Made by a program: the position numbers and the translations under genes. The notes beneath the pieces were generated by a model. The model saw only the letters and a program-made list of their open reading frames with translations, searched no databases and was not told the origin of the DNA. From NCBI RefSeq assembly GCF_011045025.1, contig NZ_JAAKZX010000081.1:1-39344 (forward strand): 39,344 nucleotides of DNA. The letters run 5' to 3'. Origin of the DNA: Streptomyces ureilyticus (GTDB lineage: Bacteria; Actinomycetota; Actinomycetes; Streptomycetales; Streptomycetaceae). Shown in pieces: positions 32,376 through 39,344 of the stretch (positions are counted from its first letter, which is position 1; every line of letters starts with the position of its first letter).

Positions 32376-33749
32376 TCAGCGTCGACGGCCTGCAATCAAA
32401 GCGCTCGGTGGTACCGCAGGCGGGGGCGTGGCGGTGACGCGGCTGGTGCGCTGGGCGGAGTGGGGAGGGCTGCTGCGCCGGGTCCCGGTGCCGTGCGCGA
32501 GTTCCTCCGCGAGATCGGCGAGAAGACCGGCGGGGGTGTAGGCGGAGGCGTGGATGGCCCAGGTGGGGCTGTTGATGTCGGGGCCGGCCCAGAGGGTCCA
32601 GGTGTGGAGGGGGCTGTGGGGGTTGTGGGCGGCGAAGGTGTCGAACTGGACGCCGACATCTCCTTGTTGGGTGTTCCAGCGCAGCGAGTGTCCGTCTACG
32701 GCAGATCTCCAGCCGGCGGCGGTGAGCGGCTGGGTGGCCTCGGTGATCTGCTTGTCGGTGATTGGGCTGCCGAGTGCGGTCTCCCATGCGTCACCGGTGC
32801 CGAGGGCGTCGAGGAGGGATTTGACGACGGGGGCGGGGACGGTGGGTGTGAGGGTCATGTGCCACATGCGTTCGCTGACGGGGCTCTCGTAGGCGGCTAT
32901 GGTCCAGGCGGTCTCGCGGGGATGGGCCTCGTGGACGCGTTCGACCCGCAGGGTCTGTGATTCGTGGACGGCGTGGGTGGTGTTGTCGGACCAGGTGCGC
33001 CACTTCTCCCAGTCACCGTGGGCGCCAAGGAAGTGGTCGAGGAGGGCGTCGTGGTCGCCGGGGTCGGCGGCGTAGGCGGGAACCGTTTCCGTTCGCTGGA
33101 CCGGCTGTTCGGGCCTTGCGGCGGCCGGTACGCCGAGCGTGGTGCGGGCTTCGGCGGTCTGGCGTTCGGTGTCGGTCAGGGGTGCGGGGCCGGGGCGCAT
33201 GGTGTCGCCATGGAGGCGTTCGAAGGCGGTGAGGGCCCGGGCGGGTGAGTCGAAGGTGTCGGCGATCTGCCGCAGGTGGTTCTCGCCGTGGAGGTACACG
33301 CTCCTGGCGCTGTCGCGGTAGGTGCCGACCGCGACGGTGGTTCCGCTGTCGTCGGCGTGGGCGTGGATGACGAGGCGGCCGTGGCGGATGTCGTCATGGA
33401 TCTGCTGGGCTGCGTTGGAGACCTCCCGGATTTCCGCGCGGGTGCACCAGGGCATGGGGTAGTTGGCCCAGGTCCATTCCTCGTCGATGGCTTCGCGGAG
33501 CCGGGGCGTGATCTCGGTGGTGATGCCTTCGCCGGTCAGCGCCTGGGCGGCCTTCTTTGCCCAGTAGGGCTCCTCGTGGTCGATGCGGGCCAGGACCAGC
33601 GTGTGCTCGTCGACGGCTTCGAATCCGCGGGCCGCCAGAAGCGCGTGGGCGGTGCGGTGTCGCGTGCCGGTGAGGGTGGCGGTCACGGCACTGGAGTGGG
33701 CGGGGTGGGTGTCGAGACGGACGTGTGCGTCGATGGCGGGGATCGTCAA
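32376..33749 (-). CDS. DUF317 domain protein
   Basis: A 457-aa protein with a TTG at 33749 as the most upstream start and no clear ribosome site, so the true start may lie further in. The C-terminal part (about 350-430) carries the DUF317 pattern: PLTAAGWRSAVDGHSLRWNT, GVQFDTFAAHNP, then WTLWAGPDINSPTWAIHASA and TPAGLLADLAEELAHG. A similar but weaker repeat of WRTWSDNTTHAVH and AAYESPVSERMWHMTLTPTV precedes it. DUF317 proteins occur in streptomycete plasmids and integrative elements, often near replication or transfer genes; their activity is unknown. It lies 66 bp behind the DnaB-N protein gene on the same strand. Confidence 0.8.
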   Translation of the reverse strand: MTIPAIDAHVRLDTHPAHSSAVTATLTGTRHRTAHALLAARGFEAVDEHTLVLARIDHEEPYWAKKAAQALTGEGITTEITPRLREAIDEEWTWANYPMPWCTRAEIREVSNAAQQIHDDIRHGRLVIHAHADDSGTTVAVGTYRDSARSVYLHGENHLRQIADTFDSPARALTAFERLHGDTMRPGPAPLTDTERQTAEARTTLGVPAAARPEQPVQRTETVPAYAADPGDHDALLDHFLGAHGDWEKWRTWSDNTTHAVHESQTLRVERVHEAHPRETAWTIAAYESPVSERMWHMTLTPTVPAPVVKSLLDALGTGDAWETALGSPITDKQITEATQPLTAAGWRSAVDGHSLRWNTQQGDVGVQFDTFAAHNPHSPLHTWTLWAGPDINSPTWAIHASAYTPAGLLADLAEELAHGTGTRRSSPPHSAQRTSRVTATPPPAVPPSALIAGRRR

Positions 33750-33815
33750 AGGGGTATCGCTCGATTCGGCCTGTGTACGGGACCGGAGGGCCCGGCCACG
33801 GGCGGTCGGGATCGG

Positions 33816-34937
33816 TCAGCGGGAGATGCGCGAGGCGGGCGGAGCCGTTGTGCGTGGCGGGCCGGCCCGCGGTGGCGCCGGGGCCCTGGTCCGTGCGGGT
33901 CTGGTCGTCGGTGCCGGCGCGCCGGCGTACTTCCACCGGGTGCGCAGCACGTGGAAGTCGGCCAGGGCGCGGCGGCTGCCGGTGATCAGCTGGTGGGGGG
34001 TGTTGGCCGGGTCGTCGGTGTAGGTGGTGATCCGGGTGGCGACGGCGTGGGCGCGGGCGAGCAGGGCACGCTGGACGACCTTCTCGCCCCAGTACTCCGG
34101 CGGGCCGACGGGGGTGGAGACCAGGGCCATCAGGTCGGTGGGCGCGGTATTGGCGTTCAGGAGGCCGCGGTGCTGGGCCTCCCACAGCACCGTGACCGGG
34201 TCGACCGGGCCGCCGCGGTGGGCGAGGGTGGTCAGGCACTGCCAGAGGGCGCCGTGCAGGGGCAGGGCGAAGTCCTCGGGCAGCAGCCAGCGCATCTGCG
34301 TCAGCTCGGCGGGGTGCGCCGTCGCGCTCGCGAGGAGGAACCGTTCCTCGTCCAGGGCTTCCTCACCGGTGTCCCGCGGGGGCTCGGGTGGCAGCGGCGT
34401 GCGGGGCAGGGAGCCGGGGTGCGGGGCGAACTGTCCGGCGAGGTCCTCCAGGAACCGGGCGAGGGCGTCGGCCTGGGTGAGGGTGGTGGCGGCCGGGTTC
34501 GGCAGCGTGGCGTCGGTGGTGGCCAGGGCCAGCCGTTCGGCGTGGGCGCCCAGCGTCCGGCGGGCGTGGTCGGCGCGGATCATCCGCGCGTACGCCGCCG
34601 CGTGCTGGGGCCAGGGGCAGACCTGGATCAGGGTGTGGAGGTAGGACGCGGTCAGCCCGGGAGCCTCGGGGCGCGCGGCATCCAGGACCGTGTTCAGCCA
34701 GGCTGTGTCCTTCAGGTGCTGGTCCGGATCCGGTGCCGGCACGGTGCGCATGGAGGCGAAGAGGGCGCCGTGGGTGTGGTTGCTGAAGTGCTCCGCGTCC
34801 AGGGCGCCGATCTCGGCCAGCCGGTGCGGGTGGAGGAGGAGCGCGCCGAGCAGGGCCTGCTCGGCGTAGTGCACGGGCCGCTGTAGCGGCAGGTCGTCCA
34901 GGTCGTCGTCCTCGTGCGGGTCGGTGGGGTGGGGCAT
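33816..34937 (-). CDS. DnaB N-terminal-domain protein without ATPase domain
   Basis: A 373-aa protein from ATG 34937, which overlaps the Dcm stop (TGATG). It contains two DnaB N-terminal-like helical units. The first is at about 22-110 (AEQALLGALLLHPHRLAEIG, then HFSNHTHGALFASM). The second is at about 195-290 (DEERFLLASATAHPAELTQM, FALPLHGALWQCLTTLAHRG, then VTVLWEAQHRGLL). There is no Walker A or RecA-like domain. The last 50 residues are Pro/Arg/Thr-rich and disordered. In replicative helicases this N-terminal domain mediates hexamer and primase contacts. A stand-alone double copy may load, mimic or inhibit the host helicase for plasmid/ICE replication; this is inference. Confidence 0.82.
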   Translation of the reverse strand: MPHPTDPHEDDDLDDLPLQRPVHYAEQALLGALLLHPHRLAEIGALDAEHFSNHTHGALFASMRTVPAPDPDQHLKDTAWLNTVLDAARPEAPGLTASYLHTLIQVCPWPQHAAAYARMIRADHARRTLGAHAERLALATTDATLPNPAATTLTQADALARFLEDLAGQFAPHPGSLPRTPLPPEPPRDTGEEALDEERFLLASATAHPAELTQMRWLLPEDFALPLHGALWQCLTTLAHRGGPVDPVTVLWEAQHRGLLNANTAPTDLMALVSTPVGPPEYWGEKVVQRALLARAHAVATRITTYTDDPANTPHQLITGSRRALADFHVLRTRWKYAGAPAPTTRPARTRAPAPPRAGPPRTTAPPASRISR

Positions 34938-36205
34938 CAGGCGGCCAGGGTGAAGTCGTCGGGGGTGAGGGTCTTGCCGAGGTGCGGGGCCAGCAGGTGC
35001 GCGGCGAGCCGGGGCGGCACGGCATTGCCGATCTGGGAGAACTGCTGGCCCTTGTTGCCCTGCCACGGGTAGCCGGCGGGGAAGGACTGCAGGACGCCGG
35101 CCTCCTGAGCGGTGATCCGGATGGGATCCGGCGCCGGGACGTTGCCGTCCGGGTCGTGCGCGGGTTCGGCAACCCAGGTGCATTCGTTGGCACGGTGGCC
35201 GAAGAACAAGGTGCCGGCGGGCTCGTCCAGGCCGCGGACCGTGGCGTTCGCCTGGTTGTTGCTGCGCAGCGACCAGGACCAGCGGTGCTCCTCGGCGGTC
35301 AAGGCCGGTGCCGGGGCGACTGCCGAGCGGTTCTCCCGGGTCCCGTGCCGCTGTGCCCGGCCAGCACCTTCACGGCGGGATTGCAGGACGACCCCCGAGC
35401 CGGGCCGTGGTGTCCAGGTGCCGCGGTCGCGGGCGTCGGCGAGGGTCTTGCGTGAGCCGGACGGGAACGGCTCGGGCCCGCCTCCGGGGCCGCCGCCGGC
35501 GCACACGGTCGGCACGGGGCGGTCGGTGGCGCCCCAGCCGAGGGCCTCGGCCATGGACACCCACCGCTTGCGGCCCGGCCCGAACAGGCTCTCCGGTTCG
35601 GCGGTCTTGGCGTGGGTGGGCGTGGGCGGTTCGGCGGTGCGGGTGCGGGAGGCGAGCAGGATCGCCCGCCTGCGGGTCTGCGGAACCCCGTAATCAGCCG
35701 CGTTCAGGATGCCCGCCCACACCGAGAATCCCCAGGTGCGCAGGATGGCCGCGTACTGGCGCCACAGCGGCAGCACGTCGGGGACTTCCTCCATGGCCAC
35801 CCACTCCGGCTGGCCGACCGTGTTGAGGGCATGCAGGTAGCGCATCGGCTCGGCCGCCAGCAGGGAACGCTCGTCACGGCAGGCGGCCAGCAGCTGTGCG
35901 CGGGTGTCGCGGCCGGTGGCGAGGTCGGCGACCGCCTGGTGGACCAGGGGCTGGTCCACCAGGCCCAGGCGCTTGCCGGCCATCGACCATGCCTGGCAGG
36001 GCGGGCTCGCGATCAGTCCGCCAGTCCGTCCGAGAAACGGCCGGACGGGATACATGGCCACGTCGGTGCGAATGGTCAACTGCCCTGCCGCCGCACGGGT
36101 TTTGCAGGCCCACGCGTCCCATTCCAAGCCCACGTCCCGTACGCCGAGGACGTCAAGTGCGTGGCTCCATCCCCCCGGTCCTGCGAACAGGTCCAGGATG
36201 GTCAA
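34937..36205 (-). CDS. DNA cytosine-5 methyltransferase (Dcm family)
   Basis: A 422-aa enzyme with TTG start at 36205 overlapping the upstream stop (TTGA). Motif I DLFAGPGGWSHAL (about 4-16), motif IV with catalytic Cys ASPPCQAWSMAG (about 67-78), motif VI VAMEEVPDVLPLW (EEV in place of the usual ENV), motif VIII YGVPQTRRRAILLAS, motif X IGNAVPPRLAAHLL near the end. All core elements are present, so it should transfer a methyl group to cytosine C5. The variable region between motifs VIII and X gives the target specificity. No cognate restriction enzyme is adjacent. A C5 methylase (DrmMII) occurs in class 2 DISARM, but this gene is in a different gene run 5 kb from the helicase operon. Confidence 0.92.
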   Translation of the reverse strand: MTILDLFAGPGGWSHALDVLGVRDVGLEWDAWACKTRAAAGQLTIRTDVAMYPVRPFLGRTGGLIASPPCQAWSMAGKRLGLVDQPLVHQAVADLATGRDTRAQLLAACRDERSLLAAEPMRYLHALNTVGQPEWVAMEEVPDVLPLWRQYAAILRTWGFSVWAGILNAADYGVPQTRRRAILLASRTRTAEPPTPTHAKTAEPESLFGPGRKRWVSMAEALGWGATDRPVPTVCAGGGPGGGPEPFPSGSRKTLADARDRGTWTPRPGSGVVLQSRREGAGRAQRHGTRENRSAVAPAPALTAEEHRWSWSLRSNNQANATVRGLDEPAGTLFFGHRANECTWVAEPAHDPDGNVPAPDPIRITAQEAGVLQSFPAGYPWQGNKGQQFSQIGNAVPPRLAAHLLAPHLGKTLTPDDFTLAA

Positions 36206-37136
36206 GTGGCCAGTCCGAAGTCGTCCTGCACCGGCGCGACGTCACCGCGGCAGGCCCACGGGGAGCAGCTGTCGACGACGCCCTGCTCCAACTCCTGAAG
36301 GTCCGGTCCGCTGTCGGTGAGTTCCTGCTGCATCGCCGCCCATTCGGCCGCGGTGACGTGATCGATCGGGGCTTCGCTGAGGGGTACGCGGGAGCGGTGG
36401 AGAAACGCCTCGCCGAGCAGGGGGTTGCCGGTGGCGTTGGCGCGAGCGTTTCCCTTGCGGATGGCCGCGTCGAACTCCACCACGTCCTCCCATTCCTGTG
36501 GGGAGTTGTCGCGGATATTGCGCCACTGGGCGTTTCCGTGAAACGGGCACCCGAGGCAGCTAGATTTCGGGGTGTCGGCCAGGCCGAGCGACGTCAGATA
36601 GCGGATGCAGTCGGACCGCGACCAGCCCATATCTGTGATGAGCGGGTGCCGGTTGCGCATGTACTTGACGTCGGCGTCCTTGGCCCGGTGGAATTCGTCG
36701 GTGGAGATGCCGACCCACTGCTCGACGAAGACGCCCCTGGGGATGCGTGCCGGGTAGGGATAGCCGAGGAGTTCGCGGACCTTTTTCTTGATCGGCTTAA
36801 TTTTGTATTCCCCGGTGCATTGCCGCCTTGTCATCCCCGGCTTTCCGTCCTTGTTCAGGACATAGAGCGGCATCGACGCAAACCTGTGGTCGGGGTCCAG
36901 GGCGTCCTTGCGTATGTGTCCGGACGATACGCGGAGAACGGGTATGCCTGCGGGTCTGGCTATTTCTCGCTCCAGCCGGTCGAGATGGGAGTAAACGGCT
37001 CTCGGTTCCCAGCCCGTGTCGGCGAAAATTGCGTAGTCGACCTTCGGGAGCATGCCGGTGCGGAGAGGGCGAGCATGGCGCTGGACTGGATACCCGCGCC
37101 TAGTGAAATTGCCCGGAAAGCAGGGAGTTCGGAAAT
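36202..37136 (-). CDS. phage-type PP-loop (PAPS reductase-like) protein, apparent frameshift
   Basis: The protein should begin AFRAISLGAGIQSSAMLALS, the PP-loop that binds ATP, and continue LPKVDYAIFADTGWEPRAVY. These two parts are in different frames: a one-base slip lies near 37056-37064. As written, only a shorter form from ATG 37053 (284 aa, without the PP-loop) is open. The upstream part has no ATG/GTG/TTG; an ATT at 37136 with AGGA six bases ahead is the best start. The rest is intact: LRVSSGHIRKDALDPDHRFA, RRQCTGEYKIKPIKKKVREL, VEQWVGISTDEFHRAKDADV, and a cysteine motif SSCLGCPFHGNAQW. The family is related to PAPS reductase and DndC, common in actinophages and ICEs, with unknown substrate. 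Translationally coupled to the Dcm gene (TTGA). Confidence 0.75.
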
Positions 37137-38072
37137 GATCGGTCCTGGGGGTGAGGAGGGTAGGGGTCCGGCCCGGCGGCGAGGTGGGCGATGCGGGCGC
37201 TGATGAGCGCGGGGTGGCGGACGGGCAGCGCGTGCGTGGCGCGGGGGAGGATCTCCAGGCGGGCGGCGGGCGGCGGTCAGGCGCTCGGCCAGCTGCCTGG
37301 TGCGGGCGGCGGGGATGTGCCGGTCGTCCGCGCCGGCCATCAGCAGCAGCCGCCCGCCGAACTGGTTGAGCGCGGTCGCGTCGCCCGGCTGGTAGCGGCG
37401 CAGGCACTGCCACAGGTCGGCGAGAGCGGCGGTGGGGGTGTGGCGTACGCCGTGGCGGCACGGCGACGGTCCGTGGTCCGGCCTGGTGCTGGGGCGGGGT
37501 GTGAGGGTGTAGCGGTGGGTGTCGGGCAGCAGGCGTCGCACCCGGTCCACGGCCTGGGGCGCGTGGGTGCAGGTCAGGGCGAACAGGCTGCGTCCGGCGG
37601 CCAGCAGCAGGGCGCGCGGGCCGCGGCCGGGCAGCACGCTTGCCCCGTGTGCGGTGGCCGACAGCAGCACCATGCCCCGGATGCGGGGCAGGAGTTGGGG
37701 GTGCTGGGCGGCGAGTTCCTGCAGGACGAGGGCGCCCAGGGAATGGCCGGTGAGCACGAGCGGTCCGGTGGGGGCGACGGCGCACAGGATCTGGTGCAGG
37801 TCGTCGGCGAGCTGCCGGATGGTCAGCGGTGCCTGGCCGCGCGGGGTGTGGCCGTGCGCGCGCTGGTCGTAGCGCACGACGGTCAAACCCAGGCCGGTCA
37901 GGTGCCGGGCGTGGAGGCGCCACAGGTCCGCGGTGACCGACGCGCCGTGCACCAGCACGACCGTCGCGCCGCCGGGACGCGGGCGCACCGGGGTGTCGCG
38001 GTAGACGGACAGGCGAGTGCCGTCCGCGGCGGGGACCGACAACACTTCGGTGGCAGAAGGCGGGTTGGGCAC
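37100..38072 (-). CDS. alpha/beta hydrolase, apparent frameshift near C-terminus
   Basis: From GTG 38072, with CGGAG seven bases upstream. Standard hydrolase features: VVLVHGASVTADLW (oxyanion HG), RYDQRAHGHT, nucleophile elbow LTGHSLGALVLQEL with Ser111, and LLLMAGADDRHIPA (acid residue). After AERLTAARR one extra base in a GCC/CGC-rich stretch (about 37259-37275) shifts the frame. The expected end, LEILPRATHALPVRHPALIS with the catalytic His and then a stop at 37100, is in the next frame. As written, the open frame runs on to 36960 through the start of the PP-loop gene and lacks the catalytic His. The true product probably has 323 residues. Likely esterase or lactonase; substrate unknown. 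Confidence 0.75.
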
Positions 38073-38211
38073 AGAGGGACTCCGGAGGGGGATCAGCAGG
38101 GCGGCAGGCGTGCGGTGTCCGGACGGCGCCGGCGATGTTCGGCTGTACTGCGGCTGGCCCTGCGGGTGGGGCGGGCGGATGCCGAGAAGCGGTCGCGAGG
38201 CGCGCGGTCGG

Positions 38212-38688
38212 TCAGCGGCGGCGAGCGTGGGGTGCCTGGGCCTGTCGGGGGCTGGGGTGTGAGGTGAAATGCGGCGGCGGGGCGGGTGGCCGGAGCTGGG
38301 TCGTCGTGGACGGGTACGTGACGGGGGAGATGTGGTTGAGGACGGCCAGCCCCTTGCGGGTCAGTGCCAGGCGCTGCCCCATGAGGGATGCGGGGTGGGC
38401 CGTGTGATCGCGGTAGGCCAGGCCCTTGCGTTCCAGCGCGTGCCACGTGGTGATCGCGATGTGTGACGAGGTCTGGGTGTCCACATGGTGCGAGCTGTTG
38501 CTCCGCTGTCGGACCCGGCTGGGCGTCCGTGCCAGAACCCGCAGGGCGGCGCGCTGTTGCCAGGTCAGACGACGCACGATGGCCGACAGTTCGGACGTGG
38601 AGAACGGCGGTCCGGCAGGGCCGGAGGGCTGGGTGTCGCTGTGCCGCGTGGAACGAGACGGCGGGTCGTCTGGGGTGCTGTCGGTCAT
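38212..38688 (-). CDS. small protein with winged-helix-like core, unknown
   Basis: A 158-aa protein from ATG 38688, overlapping the upstream stop (ATGA). Residues about 30-120 alternate helices with a turn (LSAIVRRLTWQQRAALRVLA, then ITTWHALERKGLAYRD and RLALTRKGLAVLNHI). This spacing fits a winged helix in which the TTWHALERKGL helix reads DNA. Both ends are Pro/Ser/Thr-rich. There is a 139-bp gap to the hydrolase. A transcription regulator of the gene run is possible but not shown. Confidence 0.55.
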   Translation of the reverse strand: MTDSTPDDPPSRSTRHSDTQPSGPAGPPFSTSELSAIVRRLTWQQRAALRVLARTPSRVRQRSNSSHHVDTQTSSHIAITTWHALERKGLAYRDHTAHPASLMGQRLALTRKGLAVLNHISPVTYPSTTTQLRPPAPPPHFTSHPSPRQAQAPHARRR

Positions 38689-39281
38689 CGCGTGCGTCCT
38701 GAGGACTGCTTCGTCGCGGGAGGCGTCACGGCCGCTGCTCGGGTGGGGGGCGTGGTGATCTTCTGCGTCGCGGTGGCCTGGTGCTGATCGGCGTGCTGCT
38801 GCAGGTCCCCGGTGATGCCGCTGGCGAGGTAGTAGCAGCCGGTGCTGGCCAGGTCGAGCTGGTGAGCGGCGTCCGCGAGGTGCTCCGCCATGGCGGGGAC
38901 CGCCTCCGCGTGCCGTACCCTGCGCACGGCTGCTGCATCGACCGGCGGGCCGGGGAACGGGGCGCCCTCCAGCGGGTTGGCGTCCACCGCGCAGGCCAGG
39001 TCGGAGGCGGCGAAACTCGCGGCGGAGACGATGGAGGAGAGCGCCTCCAGGGCTGGGAGGCTGCCGGATATGGCGGTGTACTGGCTGCCGTCGAGGGCGG
39101 CGAGGCGTTCCATGGCCTGTTGGACCCGCGCGTGTGTGGCCAGGATCTTCGACGTGAGCTGCTGCCGGGCGTCGCTGCCTGGAGTGAGGGTGAGGGAGCG
39201 GATCTCGCCGTGCAAGTCCTCGAAGTCGCTGCCGAGTTGCCGCAGTCGGGCGATCTCGGCGTGGAGGTCGATCTGGCGCAT
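38685..39281 (-). CDS. helical protein of unknown function
   Basis: A 198-aa protein from ATG 39281 with CGGAGAAC seven bases ahead. Almost entirely helical: MRQIDLHAEIARLRQLGSDF, then LEALSSIVSAASFAASDLA and MAEHLADAAHQLDLASTGCY. No membrane segment or catalytic motif was recognised. The C-terminal 25 residues are Thr/Ala/Pro-rich. The stop overlaps the next start by ATGA, so it is coupled to the winged-helix-like gene. Similar small helical proteins are frequent in streptomycete plasmids. Confidence 0.6.
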   Translation of the reverse strand: MRQIDLHAEIARLRQLGSDFEDLHGEIRSLTLTPGSDARQQLTSKILATHARVQQAMERLAALDGSQYTAISGSLPALEALSSIVSAASFAASDLACAVDANPLEGAPFPGPPVDAAAVRRVRHAEAVPAMAEHLADAAHQLDLASTGCYYLASGITGDLQQHADQHQATATQKITTPPTRAAAVTPPATKQSSGRTR

Positions 39282-39312
39282 GGTGCTGTTCTCCGGGTGA
39301 GGTGGGCGGTGG

Positions 39313-39344
39313 TCAGCGGCTGCGCCGCTTGCTCTGCGTGGTGG
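39313..39344 (-). CDS. possible 3' end of a gene entering from the right edge
   Basis: The minus-strand frame TTQSKRRSR followed by TGA (39313-39315) is open to the window edge and ends 32 bp before the next start. A basic C-terminus like this is plausible but ten codons cannot prove a gene. Confidence 0.3.
   Translation of the reverse strand, partial: TTQSKRRSR

Noticed and set aside
32245..32787. Long minus frame upstream of the 46-aa ORF
   Set aside because: It overlaps the DUF317 gene in another frame and is Arg/Pro/His-rich. Only its last 46 codons, with their own ribosome site, are plausible.
34937..36205. The cytosine methyltransferase as DrmMII of the DISARM-like operon
   Set aside because: It lies in a separate gene run with a PP-loop and plasmid-type genes, 5 kb upstream of the helicase operon. 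DrmMII belongs to class 2 systems, whereas the operon here has class 1 features.
37139..37923. N-terminal extension of the PP-loop frame through the hydrolase gene
   Set aside because: This stretch is the shifted frame of the hydrolase, Pro/Arg-rich without domains. The real N-terminus (SLGAGIQSS) is in another frame.
1..39344. CRISPR arrays, tRNA or rRNA genes
   Set aside because: No regularly spaced repeats, cloverleaf-like sequences or rRNA signatures were recognised by eye. A covariance-model scan would be decisive.

Overview
The window looks like an accessory (genomic-island) region of a Streptomyces or close relative. It has very high GC, frequent GTG/TTG starts, dense start-stop overlaps, and families common in streptomycete islands and plasmids (DUF317, DnaB-N-only proteins, phage-type PP-loop proteins). 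No rRNA, tRNA or CRISPR array was recognised.

Left part (1-9.1 kb): mostly a decayed prophage or integrative element. It holds a PD-(D/E)XK nuclease gene (369-1259), an unknown gene on the minus strand, the 3' end of a phage terminase large-subunit gene with a frameshift, a small membrane protein and several short phage-type ORFs. A recombination endonuclease VII (HNH) gene on the minus strand is cut in two. Its 5' part lies at 7691-8259 and its 3' part at 4407-4636. About 3.05 kb sits between them, carrying an IS110-family transposase, two AT-richer genes and a broken tyrosine-integrase gene.

Middle (9.0-12.2 kb): a PIN-domain protein, a P-loop kinase-like protein with a helix-turn-helix fragment at its end, and a PD-(D/E)XK restriction-type protein. 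The last faces the next operon across a strong hairpin terminator.

Core (12.3-31.0 kb, minus strand): the most interesting part. Reading 5' to 3' it encodes a Ser/Thr kinase, an SNF2 helicase, a 1782-aa N6-adenine methyltransferase, a ~2250-aa DEAD/DUF1998 helicase with nuclease-like C-terminal regions, and a UvrD-type helicase with a RelE-like N-terminus. The last four genes are joined by 4-nt overlaps (ATGA, GTGA, ATGA). This resembles class 1 DISARM (DrmD + DrmMI + DrmA/DrmB) but lacks the PLD protein DrmC, carries the DrmA- and DrmB-type functions in one giant protein, and adds a kinase and a RelE-UvrD protein. I infer an anti-phage or anti-plasmid system. The second half of the methyltransferase, including its likely target-recognition part, is visibly poorer in GC than the rest of the operon, which suggests exchange of specificity.

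Right part (31.2-39.3 kb, minus strand): a co-directional run of plasmid/ICE-type genes: two unknown small proteins, an alpha/beta hydrolase, a PP-loop (PAPS reductase-like) protein, a C5-cytosine DNA methyltransferase, a DnaB N-terminal-domain protein, a DUF317 protein, a tiny ORF and a patatin-like phospholipase. The hydrolase and the PP-loop gene each carry an apparent single-base frameshift within 200 bp of each other, so either sequencing errors or early decay must be considered. All genes from 39.3 down to 12.3 kb point the same way.
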